Origin: an uncultured Collinsella sp.
Lineage (GTDB): Bacteria; Actinomycetota; Coriobacteriia; Coriobacteriales; Coriobacteriaceae
DNA length: 21,682 bases
Direction: 5' to 3'
Assembly: GCA_902465265.1 (NCBI GenBank)
Contig: CABQMF010000033.1
Coordinates: 1 to 21,682 of the forward strand
A model generated the notes under the pieces. It ran no database searches, had not been told where the DNA came from, and saw only the letters and a program-made list of their open reading frames with translations. Made by a program: the position numbers and the translations under genes. Positions 1-8,139 of the stretch are shown piece after piece (positions within the stretch are counted from its first letter, which is position 1; the number at the start of each line of letters is the position of its first letter).

Positions 1-189
1 GTATTGCAGGGCCTATGCTCAAGTTTGCCACCTGCAACTGCGTATATTTAACCTGTATATCGTTGGAGGAATTCTATCGAAGTGCCTGTTTCGCCGCATG
101 CACTCGATACGCCGATGCCGGACCACGGGCGGTCCGGGGCAACGTCGACAGGGTCTCTCCGGCATGGGATTCAGGAGGGAGTGAACAAC
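1..189 (+). promoter_or_regulatory. 5' leader of the hydN-fdhF unit (tentative promoter, hairpin)
   Basis: This stretch has no convincing gene and should carry the promoter for the first two genes. A TATATT at 43-48 resembles a -10 box but lacks a good -35 at the usual distance. GTATAT occurs twice in direct orientation (42-47 and 55-60). A 7-bp hairpin, CCGGACC/GGTCCGG with loop ACGGGC, lies at 118-137 with no T-run, so it is not a terminator. A GGAGGA at 65-70 precedes a GTG at 82 that is in frame with the next gene, but the ATG at 190 is the better start. No sigma-54 type GG/GC promoter was seen. Confidence 0.3.
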
Positions 190-708
190 ATGGGCAATAA
201 ACGAGTCGTAGCCGATTCCTCACGCTGCATTGGGTGCCAAACCTGTATGGCGGCGTGCATCGAGGCGCACGACATCCCCGGCAACATCGCCGCGCCGCGC
301 CTGCGCGTGACGCGTACGTACGAGATCTCCGCACCGGTGGCTTGCCATCACTGCGAGGATGCCCCGTGCGCGAAGGCCTGTCCTACGGGCGCCTTGTTCT
401 TTGATCCAAAGAACCATCGCATCGGCGTCAACGAGGACAACTGCATCGGCTGCAAGAGCTGCGTCATGGCATGCCCCTTTGGCGCCGTGAGCGTTGCGAC
501 CACGCAGGTCCCCGTCTTGATGGGTGATGTGCGCGTGGGTTCGCAGACCAAGAGCTTCGTGCTCAAGTGCGACCTGTGCGTGGACCGTCCCGGCGGTCCG
601 GCGTGTGCCGAGGCGTGCCCGACCAAGGGCCTCACCCTGGTAGACGAGGAGCGCCTGGCAGAACTGACTGCCGAGCGTGCCCGCGCCACCATCGAAAACG
701 AGGCGTAG
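190..708 (+). CDS. hydN: HydN/HycB-type four-cluster ferredoxin
   Basis: A 172-residue electron-transfer protein predicted to carry electrons from formate dehydrogenase in the cytoplasm. It has sixteen cysteines in four [4Fe-4S] sets: C13/16/19/23, C52/55/60/64, C85/88/91/95 and C127/130/139/143. This is the pattern of HydN, HycB and HyfA, and the length is close to E. coli HydN (about 175). The ATG at 190 is chosen because AGGAGGG at 173-179 lies ten bases upstream. An in-frame GTG at 82 would add 36 residues unlike the family. It sits 76 bp before fdhF, as hydN is linked to formate dehydrogenase genes elsewhere. The choice between HydN and HycB cannot be settled from sequence alone. A second protein of this type is encoded at 3086-3703. 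Confidence 0.85.
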   Translation: MGNKRVVADSSRCIGCQTCMAACIEAHDIPGNIAAPRLRVTRTYEISAPVACHHCEDAPCAKACPTGALFFDPKNHRIGVNEDNCIGCKSCVMACPFGAVSVATTQVPVLMGDVRVGSQTKSFVLKCDLCVDRPGGPACAEACPTKGLTLVDEERLAELTAERARATIENEA

Positions 709-745
709 GCGGGTGGCCATACAGGCCCAATGATTGTCAAATAAG

Positions 746-761
746 TACCGAGCATTCGGTA
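746..761. promoter_or_regulatory. Perfect 16-nt palindrome, possible operator
   Basis: TACCGAGCATTCGGTA is a perfect inverted repeat with 6-bp arms and a 4-nt centre, in the gap between the ferredoxin gene and fdhF and about 24 bases before the fdhF start. No T-run follows, so it is not a terminator. The form suits a dimeric regulator binding site or a small mRNA hairpin that affects fdhF translation. No regulator gene in the window points to a binding protein. Confidence 0.3.
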
Positions 762-784
762 GCAGAAAAAGGAAGGAGGGTGTC

Positions 785-3007
785 ATGGAGAAGCATAAAG
801 TGATCTGCCCGTACTGCGGCGCCGGTTGCCAGTTTAACCTCCTGGTCCAAAACGGCCAGGTCGTGGGCACCGAACCGCTCAACGGCATCACCAACCAGAG
901 CGAGCTGTGCCTTAAGGGCATGAGCGGCTACGACTTCATCAACGACACCAAGATCTTGACTCCTCGCGTACTGCACCCGATGATCCGCCGCACTAAGGGC
1001 GCGGATCTTGAGCGCGTAAGCTGGGACGAGGCACTGGATTTCACCGCATCTAAGATGCAGGCCATAATTGACGAATATGGTCCTAACGCTGTCATGACCA
1101 CCGGCTCTTCGCGAGGCGGCGGCAATGAGGCGAACTACGTCATGCAGAAGTTTACGCGTGCGTGCATCGGCACCCACAGCGTGGACAACTGCGCCCGTAC
1201 TTGACACGGCCCTACTGTCCTCGGTCTGATGGACACGGTTGGTTCAGGTTGCATGTCATGCTCCATCCCCGGTATGGAGGATGCGGGCTGCATTTTCCTC
1301 TTCGGCTATAACCCTGCCGATTCGCACCCCATCGTCGCAAGGCGTATCGTGCGAGCCAAAGAAAAGGGTTGCAAGATCATCGTCGCCGATCCGCGTCATA
1401 TCGAAACCGCGCGTATCGCCGATCTCTACCTTCCGATCAAGAACGGTTGCAACGTCGCGTTCCTCAACGCCTTTGCCAACTGCTTGGTCAACGATGGCCT
1501 CTACGACAAGGAATTCGTCGCCGAGCACACGAACGGCTTTGACGAGTGGTGGGAGACCATCAAGAACTACACTCCCGAATCCGTACAGGACATCACGGGT
1601 GTCGAGCCCGCGCTGATCCACCAAGCTGCCGAGATGTACGCCACGGCGAAGCCCTCTGCCATCATTGGCTGGGGCATGGGCGTATGCCAGCAGAAGCAGA
1701 ACCTGAAGACGGTGCACACCATCGCCTCCATCGCCTGCGTTGCCGGCCAGATCGGCAAACCCAATTCCGGCCTCGCGCCCGTGCGTGGCCAGAATAACGT
1801 CCAGGGCTCCTGCGATATGGGCATGCTGCCCAACCTGTACCCTGGCTACCAGAAGGTCACCGACCCGGCTGTGCGTGCCAAGTTTGCCAAGGCTTGGGGC
1901 GTGCCCGAGGAAAAGCTCCCGCTCGAGGAGGGCTACAAGCTCACCGACCTGGGCCACCTGGTCGACGAGGGTAAGGTGCACTGCTTCTACAACTACGGCA
2001 AGGACCCGGTGCAGACCGAGCCCGATTCGGCCGGCATGCGCAAGACGCTCTCCGAGCTGGATTTGTTCATTTGCCAGGACATCTTTATGACGCAGACGAC
2101 CATGCTCGCCGACGTCATCCTGCCCGCTACCTCTTGGGGCGAGCACGAGGGTGTCTTTACCGCATCCGACCGTAACTTCCAGCACTTTGACGCGGCCGTT
2201 CCGCCCAAGGGCGAGTGCCGTCACGACTGGGAGATCTTCGCGGACCTGTCTACGCGCATGGGCTACCCCATGCACTACGACAACACCGAGCAGATCTGGA
2301 ACGAGTGCATTAGCCTGTGCCCCAACTTTGTGGGCGCGACCTACGAGAAGATGGCTCCCGAGGGCGGTTACGCCCAGTGGCCCGTCAAGAGCACCGATGT
2401 GAACGACCACGGTACGCCCGACATGTTCGCTGGTGGCAAGTTCACCACCAAGGACGGCCGCGCCAACCTGATGGCACACGACTGGGAGGCGCCCTCCGAG
2501 CTTCCCGACGATGAGTACCCGCTCATCCTGTGCACCGTCCGCGAGGTCGGCCACTACAGCTGCCGCTCGATGACCGGCAACTGCAAGACGCTGGCACTGC
2601 TTGCCGACGAGCCCGGCTTTGTCCGCATGAATCCCGCGGACGCCCAGGCACGCGGCATCAAGAATGGCGACATCGTCTCGATCCACAGCCGCCGCGGCCA
2701 GGTATACAGCCGCGCCGACGTGAGCGACCGCATCAACAAGGGCACGGTCTATATGACCTACCAGTGGTGGATCGGCAAGTGCAACGAGCTGACCATGCAC
2801 AAGGTCGACCCGGTCTCGCATACGCCCGAGGACAAGTTCTCCGCCTGCCAGGTCGACGCTATCGCCGACCAGGTCTGGGCCGAGGGCGAGGTCGAGCGTC
2901 AGTACACCGAGCTCAAGCAGGCTCTGGTGGACGCCGCCGCTCCCCAGGACGTTGAGCCTGGCGCCGCCAAGTTCGACGACGAGACGCACGTGAATCAAAT
3001 CGTGTAG
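785..3007 (+). CDS. fdhF: Selenocysteine-containing formate dehydrogenase H (read through UGA at 1202-1204)
   Basis: A cytoplasmic molybdopterin enzyme oxidising formate to CO2, and the electron source of the formate hydrogenlyase. Reading the in-frame TGA at 1202-1204 as selenocysteine gives 740 residues with Sec140, the same position as in E. coli FdhF (715 residues). The flanking residues CART-U-HGP match the family. The N-terminal [4Fe-4S] ligands are C8, C11, C15 and C42. VRGQNNVQG (around nucleotide 1790) carries the arginine that binds formate in FdhF. The start at 785 follows AGGAGGG with five bases between; a TTG at 734 would extend the protein but lacks such a site. A SECIS hairpin lies directly after the UGA. 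The C-terminus runs about 20 residues longer than in E. coli. A naive gene call would split this gene into two fragments (stop at 1204, restart at 1229). Confidence 0.96.
1202..1236 (+). promoter_or_regulatory. SECIS element with UGA (Sec) codon
   Basis: The UGA codon is at 1202-1204. A hairpin follows: TGTCC at 1216-1220 pairs with GGACA at 1231-1235. T1221-A1229 and C1222-G1228 extend the stem, leaving T1230 bulged and a GGTCT loop at 1223-1227. The GGUCU(G) loop is the part of bacterial SECIS elements that SelB recognises. From memory of the E. coli fdhF SECIS, the number of bases between UGA and GGUCUG (18) is the same. In E. coli the bulged U is on the 5' side of the stem, here on the 3' side. 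The selA and selB genes in this window supply part of the decoding machinery. Confidence 0.88.
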
Positions 3008-3028
3008 TCCCGTTCTCGTTGGCTTTTT

Positions 3029-3070
3029 GGGCCGGGCGTCCCGTACGTTCGGGAGCCCGGCCCGTTATTT
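3029..3070 (+). terminator. GC-rich terminator-like hairpin after fdhF
   Basis: GGGCCGGGC (3029-3037) pairs with GCCCGGCCC (3055-3063). An inner stem TCCCG/CGGGA (3039-3043 with 3050-3054) closes a 6-nt loop, with one bulged G at 3038. GTTATTTT follows, an interrupted T-run. The hairpin ends 15 bases before the next start codon, so it may work as a partial terminator or as an mRNA-processing and stability element between fdhF and the hyf genes, not as a full operon boundary. Confidence 0.65.
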
Positions 3071-3085
3071 TGAAAGGAAGTGGGG

Positions 3086-3703
3086 ATGAACCGCTTCATC
3101 GACATCAACCCGGAGAGGTGCATCGGTTGCGGAACATGCCAGTCCGCCTGTGCCGACGCCCACCGGATGCAGGGTCTTCAGGATACGCCGCGCCTGGCGC
3201 TCGTGAAGACCGGCGGTATTTCGGCCGCCCTTGCCTGCCACCATTGCGAGGGTGCCCCCTGCGCCGAGGTCTGCCCGGTGAATGCCATCGAGCACGATGG
3301 CGATCGCATCCACGTCAAGGAGCAGGAGTGCATCGGGTGCAGGCTGTGCGCCATCGCGTGCCCCTTCGGAGCCATCCATCCCGATGGCACGTCTATCGCC
3401 GGTGTCGCAGGCATGTGCGACCCGACGCCTTCGTATCCTAAGTCCCTGAGCAGCCTGCTTACGTGGGCTCCCGGCCAGTACACCTGCGCTGTTAAGTGCG
3501 ACCTGTGCGCCTTCGATCCGGACGGTCCGCATTGTGTGGCGGCGTGCCCCACCAAGGCGCTGACCGTCATGGGCGGCGCGGCCGATCGCGAGCTCGACGA
3601 GGCCAAGCGCCTGCGCTCGATCGAAAACGGTCCGGTCGTCGACGTTACCGCTGTGGCCCAGGGTCTGTCCGAGAAAGCAGAAGGGAGCGTAAACAATGGA
3701 TAG
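3086..3703 (+). CDS. hyfA: HyfA/HycB-type four-cluster ferredoxin subunit of formate hydrogenlyase
   Basis: A 205-residue iron-sulfur protein, expected to link FdhF to the hydrogenase module in the cytoplasm. Four [4Fe-4S] sets are visible: C12/15/18/22, C51/54/59/63, C82/85/88/92 and C138/141/150/154. It is the first gene of the hydrogenase cluster, in the position of hyfA or hycB in E. coli, and overlaps hyfB by 8 bp, which suggests translational coupling. The ATG at 3086 has AGGAAG five bases upstream; a GTG at 3080 would add two residues. It is a paralogue of the protein at 190-708 but has an extra segment of about 25 residues between the third and fourth sets and a C-terminal tail of about 50 residues. 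The subunit assignment rests on position and cysteine pattern. Confidence 0.87.
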   Translation: MNRFIDINPERCIGCGTCQSACADAHRMQGLQDTPRLALVKTGGISAALACHHCEGAPCAEVCPVNAIEHDGDRIHVKEQECIGCRLCAIACPFGAIHPDGTSIAGVAGMCDPTPSYPKSLSSLLTWAPGQYTCAVKCDLCAFDPDGPHCVAACPTKALTVMGGAADRELDEAKRLRSIENGPVVDVTAVAQGLSEKAEGSVNNG

Positions 3704-5714
3704 CATGACGCTGTTTATCGCATCGCTTGCCGTCTCGTGCATCGGTGCGCTCGCCTCGGTTCTGCTGATTAAGGCCGACAACGCCGCCAAGACCGCCGGC
3801 TGCCTGATCGGCGCCGTCGCGGCCGTGCTGTCGTTCATCGCGGGCCTCGAGGCCGTGCTTGGCGACGTTTCGTCCCTCAACACGGTCTTCTTCTTCCCGT
3901 TCGCCCGTCTCGAGCTCTTGCTCAACGGCCTTGCGGGCCTGATCGTGGTCCTCATCTCGATTCTCGCCTTTGCGGGCTTCATCTACGGTCTGTCCTACTT
4001 CGACGAGTACCCGGGCAAGGTCGGGCGCGCCGGCTTCTTTATGAACACCTTCGTCGCCTCGATGATGCTCGTCATCACCGCCGACAACGTGTTCTGGTTC
4101 CTGGTCGCCTTTGAGCTCATGTCCCTTACGAGCTACTTCCTTGTCGTTATCGAGGAGAACAAGAACTCCATTAGGGGCGGTTGGCTCTACTTCGTCATCG
4201 CGCACGTGGGCTTCGTTCTCATCATGGCGAGCTTCCTGCTCATGACCAACGGCGTGGGCGGTTCCTTCAGCTTCAGTGATTTCCGTACGCATGACTTTGG
4301 ACCCGCCGTCTCCTCCGCGTGCTTCGTCCTCGCGTTCTTCGGATTTGGCGCGAAGGCCGGTATCATTCCGCTGCACTCCTGGCTGCCCCAGGCGCACCCC
4401 GAGGCGCCGTCCAACGTGTCCGCCCTCATGTCCGGCGGCATGATCAAGATCGGCATCCTGGGAATCCTCAAGGTCGGTCTCGACCTGCTCGCGGGTTCGG
4501 GCGTCCAGCTCTGGTGGGGCCTCATGGTCCTGGTCTTCGGATCCATCTCGTCGGTCCTGGGTGTCGTCTACGCCCTCCACGAGCACGACATCAAGCGCCT
4601 GCTTGCCTATCACTCCGTCGAGAACATCGGCATCATCTTGCTCGGTGTCGGCGCGTCCATGACGGCGCACGCCCTGGGCAACGACGTCATCGCGACGATC
4701 GCGCTCATGGCCGCCCTCTACCACACGCTCAACCACGCTATGTTCAAGGGCGAGCTGTTCCTCGGCGCGGGCTCCCTGCTCTATGCCACGGGTACGCGCA
4801 ACATGGAGAAGATGGGCGGTCTGTTCCGCCGCATGCCGGTCACGGCCGTCTGCTTCCTCATCGGTGCCCTTGCCATCTCGGCCATCCCGCCGCTCAACGG
4901 CTTCGTTTCCGAGTGGTTCACCTACCAGTCCCTGTTCAACATCTCGACGCTCTCCGACCCGGTCGTCATGGTGTTCGCCGTCGCCTCCGCGGCCGCCCTC
5001 GCCATCACCGGTGCCCTGGCCGTCACGTGCTTCGTGAAGGCCTACGGCGTCTCGTTCGCGAGCAGCCCTCGTTCCCAGGAGGCCGCGAACGCCAAGGAGT
5101 CCCCGGCTCCGATGTTGTTCTCGCAGATGCTCCTCGCGGCCATCTGCGTGGTACTGGGAATCGGCTCCCCGGTCATCGCCCCGGTTCTGGGCGACGTCGC
5201 CCAGAGCGTGCTTGCCGGCTCCGCCGTCACAGCCACCTCGGGCGTGTCTCTCGTGAACGAGATTTCCGGTGCCGCCACCTCCACCCCCGCGATCGCCATC
5301 GCGCTCGTGGTCCTCACCGGCCTCGCGTTCGCGTTGAGGTCCTGCCTCGGCGCCAAGGCCCCCGCTAAGAAGACCGACCCTTGGGCGTGCGGCTACGAGC
5401 CCAACGAGCACATGCCCGTCGTCGCCACGAGCTTCGCGTCCGACGTCGAACTCTTCATGGGCCCGCTCTACACCCTGCGCGAGGTATGCACCAAGATCTG
5501 CTGGTCCATCGCGCACGTGTTCCAGAAGCTCACCGGTGTCGCCCAGGGCGTCGAGCCCCTGCCCGACCGTTTCCTGGTCGATGCACCGAGCGAGGGTGCC
5601 GACAAGCTGGCCGGCCTCGCCTCCAAGATCGAGGGCGGCAACTACTCCGTATACATCTGCTACATCGTCGCGGCGCTCGTGGTCTTCCTCGTGCTCGCCG
5701 TGGTCATGGTCTAG
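3696..5714 (+). CDS. hyfB: Hydrogenase-4 subunit B, antiporter-like membrane protein
   Basis: A 672-residue polytopic membrane protein of the NuoL/M/N (Mrp antiporter-like) family, the same length as I recall for E. coli HyfB. The typical channel motif WLPQAHPEAPSNVSALMSGG is present near nucleotides 4380-4440, followed by HEHDIKRLLAYHSVENIG, with the charged residues expected in ion-translocating helices. The rest is long hydrophobic stretches, and the C-terminal third is longer than in HyfD or HyfF. It should form part of the membrane arm that anchors the catalytic subunits and may move protons or sodium when H2 is formed. The start overlaps the end of hyfA (ATG at 3696, upstream stop at 3701-3703), with AAGGGAG eight bases before it. 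Confidence 0.93.
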   Translation: MDSMTLFIASLAVSCIGALASVLLIKADNAAKTAGCLIGAVAAVLSFIAGLEAVLGDVSSLNTVFFFPFARLELLLNGLAGLIVVLISILAFAGFIYGLSYFDEYPGKVGRAGFFMNTFVASMMLVITADNVFWFLVAFELMSLTSYFLVVIEENKNSIRGGWLYFVIAHVGFVLIMASFLLMTNGVGGSFSFSDFRTHDFGPAVSSACFVLAFFGFGAKAGIIPLHSWLPQAHPEAPSNVSALMSGGMIKIGILGILKVGLDLLAGSGVQLWWGLMVLVFGSISSVLGVVYALHEHDIKRLLAYHSVENIGIILLGVGASMTAHALGNDVIATIALMAALYHTLNHAMFKGELFLGAGSLLYATGTRNMEKMGGLFRRMPVTAVCFLIGALAISAIPPLNGFVSEWFTYQSLFNISTLSDPVVMVFAVASAAALAITGALAVTCFVKAYGVSFASSPRSQEAANAKESPAPMLFSQMLLAAICVVLGIGSPVIAPVLGDVAQSVLAGSAVTATSGVSLVNEISGAATSTPAIAIALVVLTGLAFALRSCLGAKAPAKKTDPWACGYEPNEHMPVVATSFASDVELFMGPLYTLREVCTKICWSIAHVFQKLTGVAQGVEPLPDRFLVDAPSEGADKLAGLASKIEGGNYSVYICYIVAALVVFLVLAVVMV

Positions 5715-5731
5715 AGAGGGGAGAGGATATT

Positions 5732-6655
5732 ATGAACATCGTTCTTGCGATGGCGCAGGGCCTCGTGGTCATGCTGGTCGCGCCCTTCTTCTCCGGCCTC
5801 GCCCGTGTGATTCGCGCGAAGATGCACAATCGCCGCGGTCCGTCCATCCTTCAGGATTACCGGGACCTCGCGAAGCTCATGGCGCGTCCCGAGTCCGTGA
5901 GTTCCGACTCGAGCTTCGTGCTGCGCATCATGCCGCCGCTGTTCCTCGCGGTGTCGTTTATGCTCGCCATGGGCCTGCCCATGTTCACGCTCCAGAGCCC
6001 CATGCCCGTCTTTGGTGACGCCATCACCATCATGTACGCGCTCGCGCTGTCCCGCTTCTTCTTCGCGCTGTCCGGCGTGGATTCCTCCAACGCCTACGCG
6101 GGCTTCGGCGGTATCCGCGAGCTCCTCATGAGCGTGCTCATCGAGCCGTCCATGCTCATCGCGCTGTTCACCGTCGCCATCGTGTGCGGCTCCACGGACA
6201 TTGCGACCATGGGTCAGCACATCGTTACGGGCAACGTCTCGAGCGTCGTCGCCGTTATCCTCGCCGGCGTCGCCTTCGCGGCCGCCTGTTACATGGAGCT
6301 CGGCAAGCTTCCGTTCGATCAGGCCGAAGCCGAGCAGGAGCTCCAGGAGGGCCCGCTCGCCGAGCTCTCCGGCCCGTCCCTGGCCATGATGAAGCTCGCC
6401 ATGGGCATGAAGCAGGTCGTGGTCGTCGCTTGGTTCACCTCCATCTTCATCCCCTGGGGAGAGCCCGCGACCATCGGCGTCACCGCTCTCGTGAGCGCCG
6501 TCGTCTTCCTCGTCAAGTGCCTGGTCGATTTCGTCGTCTGCGGCGTGCTCGAGAACTCCGTTTCCCGTTCGCGCTTCAAGGTGCTCGGTAACCAGACCTG
6601 GGCCGTCGTCGGCATCGCGGTCCTCGCGTTCGTCTTCGTCGTCGTAGGCGTGTAG
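5732..6655 (+). CDS. hyfC: Hydrogenase-4/FHL subunit C, NuoH-like membrane protein
   Basis: A 307-residue membrane protein of the NuoH/HycD/HyfC family, which sits at the interface between the peripheral catalytic arm and the membrane arm. Family motifs seen are RAKMHNRRGPSILQDYRDL near the N-terminus, YAGFGGIRELLMSVLIEPSM in the middle, and LPFDQAEAEQELQEGPLAE, whose acidic residues are typical of the complex I E-channel region. The length fits HycD (307 from memory) and HyfC (about 315). The ATG at 5732 has GAGAGG five bases upstream and lies 17 bp after hyfB. Upstream in-frame sequence inside hyfB is arginine-rich and is a shadow of hyfB, not an extension. Confidence 0.93.
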   Translation: MNIVLAMAQGLVVMLVAPFFSGLARVIRAKMHNRRGPSILQDYRDLAKLMARPESVSSDSSFVLRIMPPLFLAVSFMLAMGLPMFTLQSPMPVFGDAITIMYALALSRFFFALSGVDSSNAYAGFGGIRELLMSVLIEPSMLIALFTVAIVCGSTDIATMGQHIVTGNVSSVVAVILAGVAFAAACYMELGKLPFDQAEAEQELQEGPLAELSGPSLAMMKLAMGMKQVVVVAWFTSIFIPWGEPATIGVTALVSAVVFLVKCLVDFVVCGVLENSVSRSRFKVLGNQTWAVVGIAVLAFVFVVVGV

Positions 6656-6671
6656 GGAGAAGGGAGAAACT

Positions 6672-8129
6672 ATGTCAATCGAATCGAGCTTGTCCCTCTT
6701 TGCCATGGTGGCGATCGCCGTCCCCATGCTGGGCTCCCTGCTCATCGTCATGCTGCCGCGTCCCTACGCTAAATGGATCGGCGCCTTTGCCGGCGGCATC
6801 GCCACGGTCGCTTCCGTTGGCTTGGCCGCGACGTTTGCCGGAAACGGCATGAACGCGGTCGATGTAACCTGGGCGAGTATGGGCCAGACCTTGGTCATGG
6901 GCTTCATATTCGACCGGATGAGCACGCTGCTCGCACCCGCGTTCGTCGCTATCGGCCTGCTCGTCGTCATCTATTCGTTCCCGTACATGAGCGATAAGAA
7001 CAAGGAGCATCCCGACGCGCCCCGTCGCCGCTTCTACGTGTACTTCTCCACGTTCATCGGCGCCATGGCCGGTCTCGCCTACAGCTCCACCATCGTCGGC
7101 CAGCTCGTTTTCTTCGAGATCACCGGCGTGTGCTCCTGGGGCCTCATCAGCTACTACATGACGCCCACGGCCAAGAAGGCCGGTATGAAGGCGCTCATCA
7201 TCACCCATATCGGCGCTCTGGGACTCTACATCGGCGCGGCCTTCCTGTTCGCCGGAACCGGCACGTTCGCGCTGAGCGCGATCTCCCAGCTCGATTCCGG
7301 TATGAAGACCGTCGTGCTGCTGCTCATCCTGTTCGCCGCTTGGGCCAAGTCCGCCCAGTTCCCGCTCTACATGTGGCTGCCCTCCGCAATGGAGGCCCCC
7401 ACGCCCGTTTCCGCCTACCTCCATGGCGCGTCCATGGTGAAGGTCGGCGTGTGCGTGTTCGCCCGCGCTCTTGCGAGTGCCGGCGATATCCCCGAGATCG
7501 TCGGTTGGGTCGCCATCATCGACGCCGTCGTGACCATGCTCTTCGGCTTCCTCATGTACCTGCCCCAGAAGGATATGAAGCGCCTGCTCGCCTTCTCGAC
7601 GATCGCGCAGCTCGCCTACGTGTTCTTCGGCCTGGGCCTCTCCGTGTTCGGAAGCCAGATGGCGTTCAACGGCGCCGTCGAGCACATCTTCAACCACGCG
7701 TTCACCAAGACCCTGTTCTTCCTCATCGCCGGCTCCCTCAGCTTCACGCTGGGAACCCGTATGTTGCCCAAGATCCAGGGCCTCATGAAGAAGTACCCGG
7801 TCACGGGCGTGGGCTTCGCGGTCGCCGCGACCGCTATCGCCGGCGTGCCCCCCATGAGCACGTTCTTCTCCAAGTTCCAGATTATTTCCGGTGGCTTCGC
7901 GGTTGGTGCTTCCAACACGGTCATCTTCGTCCTCGTGTGCGTCATGGTCGTCGAGACCGTCGCCACCTTCGCATGGTTCCTGCGTTGGATGGGTAAGGTC
8001 CTGCCCGGTGAGCCGAGCGAGACCGTGGCCGCCGGCCAGCCCCTTCCGCGCGCCATGGCGTTCGTGTTCGTCGTCCTCATGATCATGGTCGTCGTCGCCG
8101 GTCCTCTGTCCTCTAGTTGGATGGGTTAG
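6672..8129 (+). CDS. hyfD: Hydrogenase-4 subunit D, antiporter-like membrane protein
   Basis: A 485-residue polytopic protein of the NuoL/M/N family. MWLPSAMEAPTPVSAYLHGA (around nucleotides 7370-7430) and PQKDMKRLLAFSTIAQLAYV match the ion-channel helices of NuoL and HyfD. E. coli HyfD is about 479 residues. Genes of this kind occur in hydrogenase-4 (hyf) but not in the simpler hyc cluster of FHL-1, so its presence puts this complex in the FHL-2 layout with additional potential ion-pumping units. AGGGAG lies five bases before the ATG, and the gene is 16 bp from hyfC and 10 bp from hyfE. Confidence 0.92.
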   Translation: MSIESSLSLFAMVAIAVPMLGSLLIVMLPRPYAKWIGAFAGGIATVASVGLAATFAGNGMNAVDVTWASMGQTLVMGFIFDRMSTLLAPAFVAIGLLVVIYSFPYMSDKNKEHPDAPRRRFYVYFSTFIGAMAGLAYSSTIVGQLVFFEITGVCSWGLISYYMTPTAKKAGMKALIITHIGALGLYIGAAFLFAGTGTFALSAISQLDSGMKTVVLLLILFAAWAKSAQFPLYMWLPSAMEAPTPVSAYLHGASMVKVGVCVFARALASAGDIPEIVGWVAIIDAVVTMLFGFLMYLPQKDMKRLLAFSTIAQLAYVFFGLGLSVFGSQMAFNGAVEHIFNHAFTKTLFFLIAGSLSFTLGTRMLPKIQGLMKKYPVTGVGFAVAATAIAGVPPMSTFFSKFQIISGGFAVGASNTVIFVLVCVMVVETVATFAWFLRWMGKVLPGEPSETVAAGQPLPRAMAFVFVVLMIMVVVAGPLSSSWMG

Positions 8130-8139
8130 GAGGTAGGAC

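Noticed and set aside
82..189. GTG start at 82 for the first ferredoxin
   Set aside because: The extra 36 residues do not look like the family, and ATG 190 has its own ribosome-binding site.
15..200. Short cysteine-containing leader peptide starting at 15
   Set aside because: It has no adequate ribosome-binding site and runs past the start of the next gene in another frame.
785..1204. fdhF as a pseudogene or two separate genes split by a stop at 1202
   Set aside because: The stop is UGA at the known Sec position, a SECIS hairpin follows, the frame continues without shift, and selA and selB are nearby.
3645..5516. Long antisense open frame opposite hyfB (623 codons)
   Set aside because: The translation is a low-complexity run of Arg, Asp, Glu and Gly, typical of a shadow frame in GC-rich DNA, and hyfB on the other strand is clear.
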